Shown here: piece by piece, positions 26,098 through 37,396 of the stretch
Position numbering within the stretch: the first letter of the stretch is position 1
How the letters are laid out: every line of letters begins with the position of its first letter
Assembly (NCBI GenBank): GCA_035551355.1
Contig: DASZNF010000141.1
Span: 62,001-126,000 of the forward strand
Source: DATATV01 sp035551355
GTDB taxonomy: Bacteria; Actinomycetota; Actinomycetes; Mycobacteriales; Pseudonocardiaceae
Length of the DNA: 64,000 nt
Reading direction: 5' to 3'
The notes under the pieces: generated by a model
The model's database searches: none
What the model saw: only the letters and a program-made list of their open reading frames with translations
Told to the model about the DNA's origin: nothing
Program-made: the position numbers and the translations under genes

Positions 26098-26909
26098 CCT
26101 ACTACGCCCCGCCCGGCGGCCTGCCCGCGCAGACCGAGCTGACCACCGACCGGGCCGTGTTCACCCAGGCCTACGCGGTGCTGCCCAAGCGCACCATGAC
26201 CGACATCGTGACCAGTCACCTGCCGTTCTGGGACGGCATGCGGATGTGGCTGATCGCGCGGCCGCTGTCCGGCTTCGCCGAGACGTTCGCCCAGTACATC
26301 GTCGAGGTGCGCGCTGGCGGCGGCAGCGACCGGCCGGAAACCGATCCGGCCGCGGAAGCCGTGCTGTTCGTGGTCGACGGCCAGGTGCGGCTCACCATCG
26401 ATGGCGCGGCCCACGACCTGACCCCCGGCGGCTACGCCTATCTGCCGCCCGGTACACAATGGACACTCCGCAACGTCGGCCAGGAATCGGTCCGCTTTCA
26501 CTGGATTCGCAAGAACTACCGACGTGTCGACGGCCTGGAACCGCCCGAACCGTTCGTGACGAACGAGCGCGACATCGAGCCGATCCCCATGCCGGGCACC
26601 GAAGGGCGCTGGTCCACCACCCGCTTTGTGGACCCGGCCGACATGCGTCACGACATGCACGTCAACATCGTGAACTTCCAGCCCGGCGCGGCGATTCCGT
26701 TCCCGGAGACGCATGTCATGGAGCACGGGCTGTACGTGTTGCAGGGCAAGGCCGTGTACCTGCTCAACCGGGACTGGATCGAGGTCGAGGCGGGCGATTT
26801 CATGTGGCTGCGCGCCTTCTGCCCACAGGCCTGCTACGCGGGCGGGCCGGGGCCGTTCCGCTATCTGCTCTACAAGGACGTCAACCGGCACGCGCTGTTG
26901 CCCGGTTAG
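26094..26909 (+). CDS. allE: (S)-ureidoglycine aminohydrolase
   Basis: A 271-residue bicupin protein of the AllE family, which releases ammonia from (S)-ureidoglycine to give (S)-ureidoglycolate in a Mn-dependent reaction. The two cupin halves are clear: LFVVDGQVRLTIDG with PPGTQWTLRN first, then FPETHVMEHGLYVLQGKAVY with the metal-binding His and Glu in the second. The ATG at 26094 overlaps the allantoinase stop by four bases. The enzyme implies that allantoate is processed to ureidoglycine by an AllC-type amidohydrolase elsewhere. Xanthine dehydrogenase genes follow after ten bases. Confidence 0.93.
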   Translation: MTYYAPPGGLPAQTELTTDRAVFTQAYAVLPKRTMTDIVTSHLPFWDGMRMWLIARPLSGFAETFAQYIVEVRAGGGSDRPETDPAAEAVLFVVDGQVRLTIDGAAHDLTPGGYAYLPPGTQWTLRNVGQESVRFHWIRKNYRRVDGLEPPEPFVTNERDIEPIPMPGTEGRWSTTRFVDPADMRHDMHVNIVNFQPGAAIPFPETHVMEHGLYVLQGKAVYLLNRDWIEVEAGDFMWLRAFCPQACYAGGPGPFRYLLYKDVNRHALLPG

Positions 26910-26919
26910 GAGTCAGACC

Positions 26920-28346
26920 ATGGACGACACAGGAATCACGGTGAACGGTCGGCGACTGCCGCTGACCGATGTCCCGGCGCACACCACCCTGTTGGATTTC
27001 GTGCGGGACAACGGGTTCACTGGCTGCAAGGAGGGCTGCGCCGAGGGCGAGTGCGGCGCCTGCGCGGTGCTGGTGGCCCGGCCGGGTGTGGCCGCGCCGA
27101 CCGAGTGGGTCGCGGTGAACGCCTGCCTGCTGCCCGCCGCCTCGCTGGACGGGCAGGAGGTCGTCACCGCCGAGGGGCTGGGCGAGCCCGGTGCGCTGCA
27201 TCCGGTGCAGCAGGAGATGGCGGTGCGCGGCGGATCGCAGTGCGGCTACTGCACGCCCGGATTCGTGTGCAGCATGGCCGCCGAGTACTACCGCCCGGAC
27301 CGCGCTCCCGACGGCACCCGTCACGATCACGGCCCGAACGGTTTCGACCTGCACGCGTTGAGTGGAAACCTGTGCCGCTGCACCGGTTACCGCCCCATCC
27401 GCGACGCCGCCTACGCGCTCGGCGCCCCGCCGGCCGACGACGCTTTCGCCGCCCGCCAGGGCAAATCACCGGCCGACCCGTCGGCCACCGACCTCACCCG
27501 GGACGGCCGCAACTACCTCCGGCCGGCCACGCTGTCCGACGCGGTGCGGGCGCTGGCCGAGCACCCGGACACGATCCCGGTCGCCGGCTGCACCGACTGG
27601 GGCGTCGAGGTCAACATCCGGGGCCGCCGCGCCGAACGGGTCATGGCCATCGACCGGCTGACCGAGCTGCGCGAGCTGGTGATCGGCGAAGAAATCATCG
27701 AACTGGGCGCGGCCCTGACCCTGACCGAGATCGAACGCCGCCTCGACGGCCGGATTCCGCTGCTGGCCCAACTGTTCCCGCAGTTCGCCTCCCGCCTGAT
27801 CCGCAACGGTGCCACCCTCGGTGGCAATCTCGGCACCGGCTCACCGATCGGCGACTCCCCGCCGGCCCTGCTCGCCCTGGACACCTCTCTCGTCCTCGTT
27901 GGCGCCGAAGGCGAACGCACCGTGCCGCTGGCCGACTACTTCACCGGCTACCGGCAAACCGTGCGCCAGCCGGGTGAGCTGATCAAATCGGTGCGCATCC
28001 CGTTGCCACTGGCGCCGACCACCGCGTTCCACAAGATCGCCAAGCGCCGCTTCGACGACATTTCCTCGGTCGCGGTCGGCTTCGCCCTGGACATCGTCGA
28101 TGGCGTGGTGGCGCGGGTCCGCATTGGGCTCGGCGGTGTGGCGGCGACCCCGGTCCGGGCCTACGCCACCGAAGCGGCGCTGGTCGACCAGCCGTGGACC
28201 GAGCACACCGTTGCCGCCGCGGCGGAAGTGCTGCGCGCGGAAGGAACCCCGATGGACGACCACCGGGCCAGCTCTCGCTACCGCGCCGCCATGCTCGGCC
28301 GGAGCCTGGCCAAGTTGTACGCCGAGACCGCCGAGGAGGTGACGGC

Positions 28347-28350
<4 letters not shown>
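26920..28350 (+). CDS. xdhA: xanthine dehydrogenase small subunit (2x[2Fe-2S] plus FAD)
   Basis: A 476-residue electron-transfer subunit. Residues 1-165 carry two [2Fe-2S] clusters: the plant-ferredoxin-type site in GCKEGCAEGECGACAV near residue 36 with a later Cys, and the second in QCGYCTPGF and LCRCTGYRP. Residues 190-470 form the FAD domain, with LGGNLGTGSPIGD as the flavin motif and KRRFDDISSV near the end. Electrons from purine hydroxylation at the molybdenum subunit pass through it to NAD+. AGGAG precedes the ATG at 26920. The large-subunit gene overlaps its stop by four bases. Confidence 0.94.
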
Positions 28351-30792
<2,442 letters not shown>

Positions 30793-30803
<11 letters not shown>

Positions 30804-31623
30804 CACCTGGATCGACGCGGTGATCGCGTTGCGGTCACGCCGGATCGCCGGTGTGCTGGTCACGCTGACCGCGGTGCGTGGCCACGCGCCTCGCAAGGCG
30901 GGCGCGAAAATGGTGGTGTCGGCGACCGAGACCTGGGGTTCGATCGGCGGCGGCAACCTGGAAGCGGTGGCCGTGGACCGGGCCCGCGAGCTGATCGAGA
31001 CCGGCGCCGTCGAGCCCGAGACGATGTCCTCGAAGCTGTCGGACAAGGCGCCCTACCAGCATGGTGTGCAGTGCTGCGGCGGCGAGGTCGCCGTGGTGCT
31101 CGACCCGCTGCCGGTGGTGCCCGCGGTCGCGATCTTCGGGGCCGGGCACGTCGGCCTTGAACTGGCCCGCATCCTGGCCCGCCACGATCTCGACCTGCAT
31201 CTGATCGACAGCCGCCCGGAACAGCTCACCGAGGAACGCCTGGCCGTCCTCGGTGACGCGGTGGCTCGGGTCCACGTGCACGAGGTGCCGGTGCTGCCGG
31301 AGATCGTGCTGGGCGAACTGCCACCGGGAACGCATGTGCTGATCATGACCCACGACCACGCCGAGGACGCCGCGCTGTGTGATGCGGTGTTGCGGCACGG
31401 CGAGTTCGGCTCGATCGGACTGATCGGGTCGGCCGCCAAATGGGCCCGCTTCCGGCGTCGGCTGGCCGAGGAGGGCGGCCACGACGAGGCGACGATCGAC
31501 CGCATCACCACGCCGATCGGTCTGCCCGGCCTGGCCGGCAAGGAACCGGCGACGATCGCGCTCAGCGTCGCGGCCGACCTGTTGCGCACGTTCGAGCGGG
31601 ACCGAGTGGAGACCGAAACCTGA
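30793..31623 (+). CDS. xdhC: XdhC molybdenum-cofactor insertion protein
   Basis: A 276-residue XdhC/CoxI protein. XdhC binds molybdenum cofactor, helps convert it to the sulfurated form and loads it into xanthine dehydrogenase. The N-terminal part has GSIGGGNLE near residue 55 and the CCGGEV motif near 95; the C-terminal part is Rossmann-like (IFGAGHVGLELARIL) and ends with GLPGLAGKEPATIALS. The ATG at 30793 lies inside the end of xdhB, an 11-base overlap. Its stop overlaps the guanine deaminase start by one base. Confidence 0.93.
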
Positions 31624-32921
31624 TGACCATCTACCGAACCCGGGTCGTGGACACGCCCCAGAATCCTTTCACCGGCGGGGAACTGCGCGCCGATGACGAT
31701 GCCGGACTGCTGGTGGCCGACGGTCAGATCGTGGAGCGCGGCCCGTTCGCCGAGGTGCGGGCCCAGCACCGGGAGGAGGACGTCGTCGACCTGCGCGGCG
31801 GATTGTTGTTGCCCGGTCTGGTCGACACCCACGTGCACTACCCGCAGCTGCGCGTCATCGGCGGCCTGGGCCTGCCCTTGCTGGACTGGCTCGACAAGTG
31901 CGCACTACCCGAAGAGGTTCGACTGTCCGAAGTGGACTATGCGCGGTCGGTGGCGCGGGAATTCGTCCGGGTGCTCGCCGACTCCGGCACGACCAGCGCG
32001 CTGGTGTTCGGCGCCCACTTCGCCCCGGCCATGGACGAGCTGTTCCAGGCCAGTCACGACGCGGGCCTGCGGGTCACGGCCGGACTGGTGGTCGGCGACC
32101 GGTTGCTGCGGCCCGAGCTGCACACCACCGCCCGGCGGGCCTACGCCGAGGGCCGCGCACTGGCCGAACGCTGGCACGGCCGGGGGTTGCTGCGTTACGC
32201 CGTCACCCCACGCTTCTCGTTGTCCTGCACCGACGAGTTGCTCGACGCGTGCACCGCGCTGCATTCCGACGTGCCGGACAGCTGGTTCACCTCGCACATC
32301 AACGAGAATCCGGCCGAGATCGCCAAGGTGCGTGAGCTGTTCGGCCGCGATTACCTGGACAGCTATGACAGGCACGGCCTGGTCGGCAAACGCAGCGTGT
32401 TCGCCCACAACGTGCACCCGGGCGACGCCGAACTGGACGTGCTCGCGGCCACCGGAGCCGCCGTGGCGCACTGCCCGACCAGCAACTGCGCGCTGGGCAG
32501 CGGACTGTTCGCCATGGACCGGCACCTCGCCCGGGGTGTTCCGGTGGCGCTGGGTTCGGACGTGGGCGCGGGCACCGGCCCGGCCATTTTCAAGGAGGCG
32601 TTGCAGGCCTATTTCGTGCAGCAGTTGCGCGGCCCGGCCGGTGTCCCACTGAAACCCGCGCACCTCCTGCACCTCGCGACGTCGGCCGGCGCCCAGGCCC
32701 TCGGCCTCGCCGACTCGATCGGTGATCTGTCGGTAGGAAAACGGTTCGACGCGGTATGGGTCAGGCCCCCGGAAGGCACTCCACTGAGTCTCGGTCTGCG
32801 TCACGCCGACAATGCCGAGGCCGCGGTCGCCCGGCTGTTCGCACTGGCCACCCCGCACGATGTGGCGGCCGTGTGGGTCGACGGCGCGGCGGTGAAGAAT
32901 GCCCTATTTCCGTCCGTCTGA
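31623..32921 (+). CDS. guaD: guanine deaminase
   Basis: A 432-residue amidohydrolase that deaminates guanine to xanthine, the substrate of the dehydrogenase encoded just before it. It shows the metal motif DTHVHYPQ near residue 62, the substrate segment GLPLLDWLDK, HINENPAEI near 220, FAHNVHPGD near 260, HCPTSNCALGSG near 290 and the metal-binding Asp in GSDVGAGTG. These fit bacterial GuaD rather than cytosine or adenosine deaminase. The ATG at 31623 shares a base with the xdhC stop. The next gene follows after a 142-base promoter region. Confidence 0.93.
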   Translation: MTIYRTRVVDTPQNPFTGGELRADDDAGLLVADGQIVERGPFAEVRAQHREEDVVDLRGGLLLPGLVDTHVHYPQLRVIGGLGLPLLDWLDKCALPEEVRLSEVDYARSVAREFVRVLADSGTTSALVFGAHFAPAMDELFQASHDAGLRVTAGLVVGDRLLRPELHTTARRAYAEGRALAERWHGRGLLRYAVTPRFSLSCTDELLDACTALHSDVPDSWFTSHINENPAEIAKVRELFGRDYLDSYDRHGLVGKRSVFAHNVHPGDAELDVLAATGAAVAHCPTSNCALGSGLFAMDRHLARGVPVALGSDVGAGTGPAIFKEALQAYFVQQLRGPAGVPLKPAHLLHLATSAGAQALGLADSIGDLSVGKRFDAVWVRPPEGTPLSLGLRHADNAEAAVARLFALATPHDVAAVWVDGAAVKNALFPSV

Positions 32922-32942
32922 CCTCGGAAGATAACCTCCATC

Positions 32943-32958
32943 GGTCGTGTTCACGACC
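32943..32958. terminator. 16-bp palindrome after guaD (hairpin or operator)
   Basis: GGTCGTG-TT-CACGACC is a perfect inverted repeat starting 21 bases after the guaD stop and directly before a good -35 box. It could fold into a short hairpin (six-base-pair stem, four-base loop) and end the long upstream operon. There is no T run after it, and its position against the promoter at 32959 equally suits a protein-binding site. Confidence 0.35.
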
Positions 32959-32987
32959 TTGACGTGAGCAGGTTGGCTGGTTAGCTT
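32959..32987 (+). promoter_or_regulatory. sigma-70-type promoter of the purine permease operon
   Basis: TTGACG (32959-32964) and TAGCTT (32982-32987) are separated by 17 bases, close to the actinobacterial housekeeping consensus TTGAC-N17-TAGNNT. The palindrome at 32943-32958 abuts the -35 box, and the TTCC-N7-GGAA box lies just past the expected transcription start. Confidence 0.55.
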
Positions 32988-33008
32988 ATCTGCGAAGCGA
33001 AAAATTAA

Positions 33009-33023
33009 TTCCATATCGCGGAA
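33009..33023. promoter_or_regulatory. operator candidate upstream of the purine permease (TTCC-N7-GGAA)
   Basis: TTCCATATCGCGGAA has the same half-sites and spacing as the boxes before the lyase-like gene and uricase. It sits about 20 bases past the -10 box of the promoter, where a bound repressor would block transcription. Confidence 0.55.
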
Positions 33024-33063
33024 GAAAATCGTTGTCACTCGGTGACTGATCATTGGAGATCGC

Positions 33064-34536
33064 ATGTCGCTGGACACCCCCGTCGCCCCACCCCGACCAT
33101 CGCGGGTCCACCCCGTCGAGGAGGTGCTGCCGGTGCACAAGCTGCTGGTCTTCGGCCTGCAGCACCTGTTCATCATGTACGCCGGCGCGGTGGCGGTCCC
33201 GCTCATCGTCGGCCCGGCGATCGGTCTGAGCTCGCAGGACATCGCGATCCTGGTGAGCGCCGATCTGGTGGTGTCCGGTATCGCCACGATCATTCAGTCC
33301 GCGGGTATATCGAAGCTTTTCGGTGTCCGCCTGCCGGTGGTCGCCGGGGCCACGTTCACCGCACTCAACCCGATGATCATCATCGCCACCGAATACGGCG
33401 GACGCAGCGGACTGCCCTATGTGTACGGTGCGATGCTGGTGTCCGGCGTGTTCGGTCTTGCGCTGGCCAAGCCGTTCTCCAAGGTGATCCGGTTCTTCCC
33501 GCCCCTGGTCACCGGCACCACGATCTGCATCATCGGATTGTCTCTCGGGGGTGCCGACCTGTCGCTGATCGCTGACAAGACGGTCAACGGCTCCTACGTT
33601 GCCAGCCCGGCCCGGATAGCTCTGGCCGGCGTCGTGCTGGTGCTGATCCTGTTGATCAGCCGGGTGTTCCGCGGTTTCGTCAGCCAGATCGCGGTGCTGC
33701 TGTCGATCGTCATCGGAACCGTGGTCGCGTATTTCATGCACATGGTCGACTTCGGCAACGTCGGCGCGGCCACGTGGTTCGGCCTGCCCCACATCTTCCA
33801 CTTCGGACCGCCGAAGTTCGCGGCAGCGGCGATCATCACCATGTGCATCGTCATGATCGTGACCTTCACCGAGTCGACGGCCGACATGCTGGCCGTCGGT
33901 GAACTGACCGGCAAGGACCTCAGCCCGAGCGACCTGGCCCGCGGCCTGGCCACCGACGGACTGTCGGCGTTCCTGGCCGCGTTCACCAACTCCTTCCCGG
34001 ACACCGCGTTCGCCGAGAACGTCGGTCTGGTCGGGTTGACCAAGATCCGCAGCCGCTGGGTGGTGACGGTGTGCGGTGGGTTCCTGTTGGTCCTGGGCCT
34101 GATCCCCAAAGTCGGCCAGCTCATCGCCGACCTGCCCGGCCCGGTCGTCGGCGGTGCCGCGACGGTGATGTTCGCGATGGTGACCGCGGTCGGCATCCAG
34201 ACCCTGCACAAGGCGGACTTCCGCGACAACCACAATTTGCTGATCGTGGCGGCGGCGCTGGCCGTGGGCCTGGTGCCCGCGTTCGACCAGCACATCTACG
34301 ACGATTTCCCCAAGGACTTCCAGGTGATCTTCGGTTCCAGCATCACCGCGACGGTGGTCGTGGTGTTCGTGCTGAACCTGGTCTTCAACCACTGGACCCG
34401 GGATGGGCGCAGCAGCGCCGTGCAGGAAGCGGTGAGCGGAGGCGCGGTCGCCGTTGACGTCGCCGACCGGCCAGCCGACGTTCCCCCGCGCCCAACGGAG
34501 ACTTCCGAGCGGGCAACCGAGAAAGTGGCAGACTGA
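33064..34536 (+). CDS. NCS2-family purine (xanthine/urate/uracil) permease
   Basis: A 490-residue nucleobase:cation symporter-2 with about 12 to 14 membrane segments. Family signatures are GLQHLFIMYAGAVAVPLIVG near residue 30, the loop TALNPMIII near 102, FTESTADMLAVGE near 275 (the substrate-site glutamate region) and NSFPDTAFAENVGLVGLT near 305. The last of these fits bacterial purine carriers such as PucJ/PucK or PbuX. It probably imports xanthine or urate for the pathway. TTGGAG precedes the ATG at 33064. It is followed after five bases by OHCU decarboxylase. Confidence 0.93.
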   Translation: MSLDTPVAPPRPSRVHPVEEVLPVHKLLVFGLQHLFIMYAGAVAVPLIVGPAIGLSSQDIAILVSADLVVSGIATIIQSAGISKLFGVRLPVVAGATFTALNPMIIIATEYGGRSGLPYVYGAMLVSGVFGLALAKPFSKVIRFFPPLVTGTTICIIGLSLGGADLSLIADKTVNGSYVASPARIALAGVVLVLILLISRVFRGFVSQIAVLLSIVIGTVVAYFMHMVDFGNVGAATWFGLPHIFHFGPPKFAAAAIITMCIVMIVTFTESTADMLAVGELTGKDLSPSDLARGLATDGLSAFLAAFTNSFPDTAFAENVGLVGLTKIRSRWVVTVCGGFLLVLGLIPKVGQLIADLPGPVVGGAATVMFAMVTAVGIQTLHKADFRDNHNLLIVAAALAVGLVPAFDQHIYDDFPKDFQVIFGSSITATVVVVFVLNLVFNHWTRDGRSSAVQEAVSGGAVAVDVADRPADVPPRPTETSERATEKVAD

Positions 34537-34541
34537 GCCGG

Positions 34542-35024
34542 ATGTTGGACGCTGTTTCCACTGATGCCCTGCGGGACCGCCTGCGCGCCTGCTGCGCCGC
34601 GGATGCCTGGATCGAGGCCGTCATCGCCGGTCGCCCGTACGCCGGCCGAGCGGAGCTGGCGACAACGTCGGACGCCGCGACCGAGGCACTCGACGACGTC
34701 GGTCTCGCCCAGGCTCTCGCCGGGCACCCCCGCATCGGCGAGCGAGCGGATGGGGCGTGGTCCCGCCAGGAGCAGGCCGGTGTGGCCGACGCGGAGTCCG
34801 GGGTGCGGGCGGCGATCGCCGAGGCCAACGCCGAGTACGAACGCCGATTCGGTCACGTCTACCTGGTCTGCGCCACCGGTCTGGGCGCCGAGGAACTGCT
34901 GGCGATCTGCCAGGCCCGGCTGCACAATTCCGCCGAGGCCGAGCGCGAGGTCGTGCTGGCCGAGCTGGCCAAGATCAATCGTCTGCGGCTGACGAAGTTG
35001 CTGGACGCGGAGGAGTCTCGATGA
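34542..35024 (+). CDS. uraD: OHCU decarboxylase
   Basis: A 160-residue all-helical enzyme that decarboxylates OHCU to (S)-allantoin. The HPRIGE motif near residue 62 contains the catalytic histidine, and the glutamate in WSRQEQAGV follows as in the family. Length is normal (about 160-170). It acts after the HIU hydrolase, whose gene overlaps its stop by four bases, and supplies allantoin to the allantoinase encoded 9 kb upstream. Confidence 0.92.
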   Translation: MLDAVSTDALRDRLRACCAADAWIEAVIAGRPYAGRAELATTSDAATEALDDVGLAQALAGHPRIGERADGAWSRQEQAGVADAESGVRAAIAEANAEYERRFGHVYLVCATGLGAEELLAICQARLHNSAEAEREVVLAELAKINRLRLTKLLDAEESR

Positions 35025-35347
35025 GCCTGTCCACCCACGTACTCGACGCGACAAGAGGAACCCCGGCCGCCGGTGTCGCGGTGCGCGTCGAGTCGCGTGT
35101 GGACGGTTGCTGGCAGCCCTCTGCCACGGGCGTGACGGACGCCGACGGCCGAGCCCGCGACCTCGGCCATCCTGGCGTCGGCAGTCACCGCATCACGTTC
35201 GACACCGGGGAGTACTTCGACCGGCTGGGGGTGGCGGCGTTCTACCCCGAGGTGACGATCACGTTCGAGGTGCGCGACGCCGACGCCCACCACCACGTGC
35301 CGCTCCTCCTGAGCCCGTACGCCTTCTCAACGTATCGGGGTTCGTGA
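35021..35347 (+). CDS. uraH: 5-hydroxyisourate hydrolase (transthyretin-like)
   Basis: A 108-residue transthyretin-related hydrolase that opens 5-hydroxyisourate to OHCU. The signature residues are present: His in LSTHVLDATRGTPA, the HRITFDTGEYF strand, and the C-terminal YRGS tetrapeptide that marks the enzyme family. GGAGGAG precedes the ATG at 35021, which overlaps the uraD stop. Its last 21 bases overlap the convergent MarR gene. Confidence 0.93.
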   Translation: MSLSTHVLDATRGTPAAGVAVRVESRVDGCWQPSATGVTDADGRARDLGHPGVGSHRITFDTGEYFDRLGVAAFYPEVTITFEVRDADAHHHVPLLLSPYAFSTYRGS

Positions 35348-35896
35348 CCGCTCCTCCCTCGACGACGCGATGAGATTCCGCTCCAGCTCGGCGAGAATGC
35401 CGGAGAGGACAGTGCGCTCGGTTGGCGCCAGTGAGTCGATCAGGTCTGCTTCGTGCTCGAGTAGCTGGCGCACGGTGGTCTCGATGAGACGGTGGCCGGT
35501 TTCGGTGAGCCGGACAGCGACCGCGCGGCGCGACACGGACGACGGTGAGCGTTCGACCAGTCCGGCGTCTTCGGCCCGGGCGACGCGCTGGGAGACGGCA
35601 CCCGCGGTGATCAGTGTCCGGCGGGTGATCTCGCGAGTCGTGAGTTCGTAGGGCGGACCGGATCGCCGGATGACGCTGAGCAGATCCAGTGTGGACGGGT
35701 CGACTCCGAGCTTGGCCAGGGTGCGTCGGCGGTCGTCGGCGAGGACCTTCGCGATTCGCCAGACCGGCGTGATGATCTCGATGGACTCGGTGCGCACACC
35801 AGGAAGTTCTCGCCGCCAGGCCGCGGCGATATCGGCCGCGGGCCACGTCGAGACCGATTCCAGCGGGTAGCCCTGGGCATCACGATCGTTGGCCAA
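35327..35896 (-). CDS. MarR-family transcriptional regulator
   Basis: A 189-residue winged-helix regulator. Recognition-helix region: LTTREITRRTLITAGAVSQR near residues 84-103; wing: DAGLVERSPSSVSRR near 108-122, with the Arg-rich turn typical of MarR. The start is a TTG at 35896, with a perfect AGGAGG seven bases upstream. The gene is divergent from an SDR gene over the strong palindrome at 35910-35935. It probably represses itself and the SDR gene, and releases DNA on binding a small, perhaps aromatic, ligand. Its 3' end overlaps the HIU hydrolase gene, but it need not control the purine genes. Confidence 0.9.
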   Translation of the reverse strand: MANDRDAQGYPLESVSTWPAADIAAAWRRELPGVRTESIEIITPVWRIAKVLADDRRRTLAKLGVDPSTLDLLSVIRRSGPPYELTTREITRRTLITAGAVSQRVARAEDAGLVERSPSSVSRRAVAVRLTETGHRLIETTVRQLLEHEADLIDSLAPTERTVLSGILAELERNLIASSREERSRTPIR

Positions 35897-35909
35897 CGCG
35901 GCCCCTCCT

Positions 35910-35935
35910 TGCTACGTTTAGAGCTAAACATAGCA
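35910..35935. promoter_or_regulatory. MarR operator: 26-bp palindrome between the divergent MarR and SDR genes
   Basis: TGCTACGTTTAG (35910-35921) and CTAAACATAGCA (35924-35935) are inverted copies that match at 11 of 12 positions around a central AG. The palindrome lies 13 bases from the MarR start and 29 from the SDR start. Size, symmetry and position are typical of MarR operators, so autoregulation with control of the SDR gene is likely. Confidence 0.7.
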
Positions 35936-35964
35936 GGCTGTACATGGCAGAGGGAGGGTTCGCG

Positions 35965-36690
35965 GTGAGTCGGATCGTGCTGGTCACCGGTGGTGGCAAT
36001 GGGCTGGGCAAGGCGGTGGCCGCCCGGTACCGCGCCGCTGGCGACACCGTGATCATCACCGGGCGAGACGCTGATCGACTCGCCCACACCGCGGCGGAGA
36101 TCGACGCCCAGCCGATCACCTGTGATGCGACTGATCCACGGCAAGTGGCCCGGATGGCGGACGAACTGGGCCCGGAACTCGATGTCGTGGTCAACATGGC
36201 CGGCGGCAACACCGATTTTGGTGAGCCCAGCGGACAGGGCGACCGGCTGGAGCGAGTGCGCACCGCGTGGCAGGCGAACCTGGATGCGAATCTGCTCAGC
36301 GCCGTGCTCACGACCACGGCCGTGCTCGACAAGCTGCGGCCTGGTGGCTCCGTCATCAACATCGGATCCATCGGCGCTGAGTACGCCACAACCTCTTACG
36401 GCGCAGCGAAAGCGGCGCTGGCCGCGTGGACAGCCGGCTTGTCGTCCGAGGTGGGCCCCAAGGCACTGACGGCCAACTTGATCGCGCCCGGCTACATCGC
36501 CGAGACCGGCTTCTTCCGCGGAAAACTCAGCGAGCAACGTCGGGCCGCCCTGATCGACGCGACCCACGACGGACGAGCCGGACGTCCGACCGACATCGCC
36601 GAAACCGCCTACTTCCTCGCCTCCGCCGGTGCCCGCCACATCACCGGGCAGACCCTGCACGTCAACGGAGGCGCCCACACAACCCGGTGA
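35965..36690 (+). CDS. SDR-family oxidoreductase under MarR control
   Basis: A 241-residue short-chain dehydrogenase with TGGGNGLG near residue 8, NMAGG near 78, the catalytic Ser in NIGSIG near 133, YGAAKAAL near 145 and the terminal GQTLHVNGGAH. The asparagine tetrad position in TANLIAPG is also kept. GGGAGGG lies six bases before the GTG at 35965; an ATG at 35944 is in frame but has a poor ribosome binding site. It is divergent from the MarR gene, so its substrate may be related to the MarR ligand. The reaction cannot be named from sequence. Confidence 0.88.
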   Translation: MSRIVLVTGGGNGLGKAVAARYRAAGDTVIITGRDADRLAHTAAEIDAQPITCDATDPRQVARMADELGPELDVVVNMAGGNTDFGEPSGQGDRLERVRTAWQANLDANLLSAVLTTTAVLDKLRPGGSVINIGSIGAEYATTSYGAAKAALAAWTAGLSSEVGPKALTANLIAPGYIAETGFFRGKLSEQRRAALIDATHDGRAGRPTDIAETAYFLASAGARHITGQTLHVNGGAHTTR

Positions 36691-36702
36691 CCGCCATGGT
36701 CG

Positions 36703-37353
36703 TCAGCTGACCACCTGGTTTTCCCAGGCCCAGACGGCTACTTCGGTGCGGTTGCGGAGGTTGAGTTTGCGTTGGGCGGCGCCCAGGTGGGTTTTGACCG
36801 TGGACAGGGAGACGACCAGTTCTTCGGCGATCTCGGCGTTGGTGCGGCCTCGGCCGACGTGGCGGACGACGTCGAGTTCACGGGCGGTCAGTTCCTCGGT
36901 GGGCGGGGTGTCGCGAGTGGGGTTGCGGGTGGCGAAGTGGGCCAGGAGGCGGGTGGTGACCGAGGGGGAAACCAGGGTTTCGCCGTGGGTGGCCGCGTGG
37001 ACGGCTTCCACCAGCAGCCGTGGGCCTGCGTCCTTGAGCAGGAAGCCGCAGGCTCCGGCGCGTAGCGCGGCGTGCACGTTCTCGTCGAGGTCGAAGGTGG
37101 TGACCACGACGACCCGGAGCGGGTCGGGGACGTCGGGGCCGGCGAGTAGGCGGGTGGCTTGGAGGCCGTCGATGTGGGGCATGCGGATGTCCATCAGGGT
37201 CACATCGGGACGCAGCTCGCGGGCCAACTCCACCGCGCGGCGACCATCGGCGGCCTCGCCGACCACCTCGATGTCGGGTTCGGCGTCCAGGATCAGGCGG
37301 AAGCCGGTGCGCACCATGGCCTGATCGTCGGCGACCAGCACCCGGACGGTCAT
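36703..37353 (-). CDS. NarL/LuxR-type response regulator
   Basis: A 216-residue response regulator. The receiver domain has the acidic pair in LVADDQ, the phosphorylatable Asp in TLMDIRMP near residue 55, Thr in VVTTF and Lys in FLLKDA. The C-terminal LuxR-type helix-turn-helix spans LTARELDVVRHVGRGRTNAEI to STVKTHL. It is the partner of the histidine kinase encoded 43 bases upstream on the same strand. Targets are unknown; the Pro-rich membrane protein and divergent acyltransferase nearby are candidates. Confidence 0.93.
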   Translation of the reverse strand: MTVRVLVADDQAMVRTGFRLILDAEPDIEVVGEAADGRRAVELARELRPDVTLMDIRMPHIDGLQATRLLAGPDVPDPLRVVVVTTFDLDENVHAALRAGACGFLLKDAGPRLLVEAVHAATHGETLVSPSVTTRLLAHFATRNPTRDTPPTEELTARELDVVRHVGRGRTNAEIAEELVVSLSTVKTHLGAAQRKLNLRNRTEVAVWAWENQVVS

Positions 37354-37396
37354 GTTTCCTCCTGGGGGCTGGGCCGGCCGTGGGGTGCTGCCGCGG

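Noticed and set aside
35327..35896. MarR gene as regulator of the purine cluster
   Set aside because: Its strong palindrome lies only before the SDR gene, and the purine boxes have a different sequence and symmetry.
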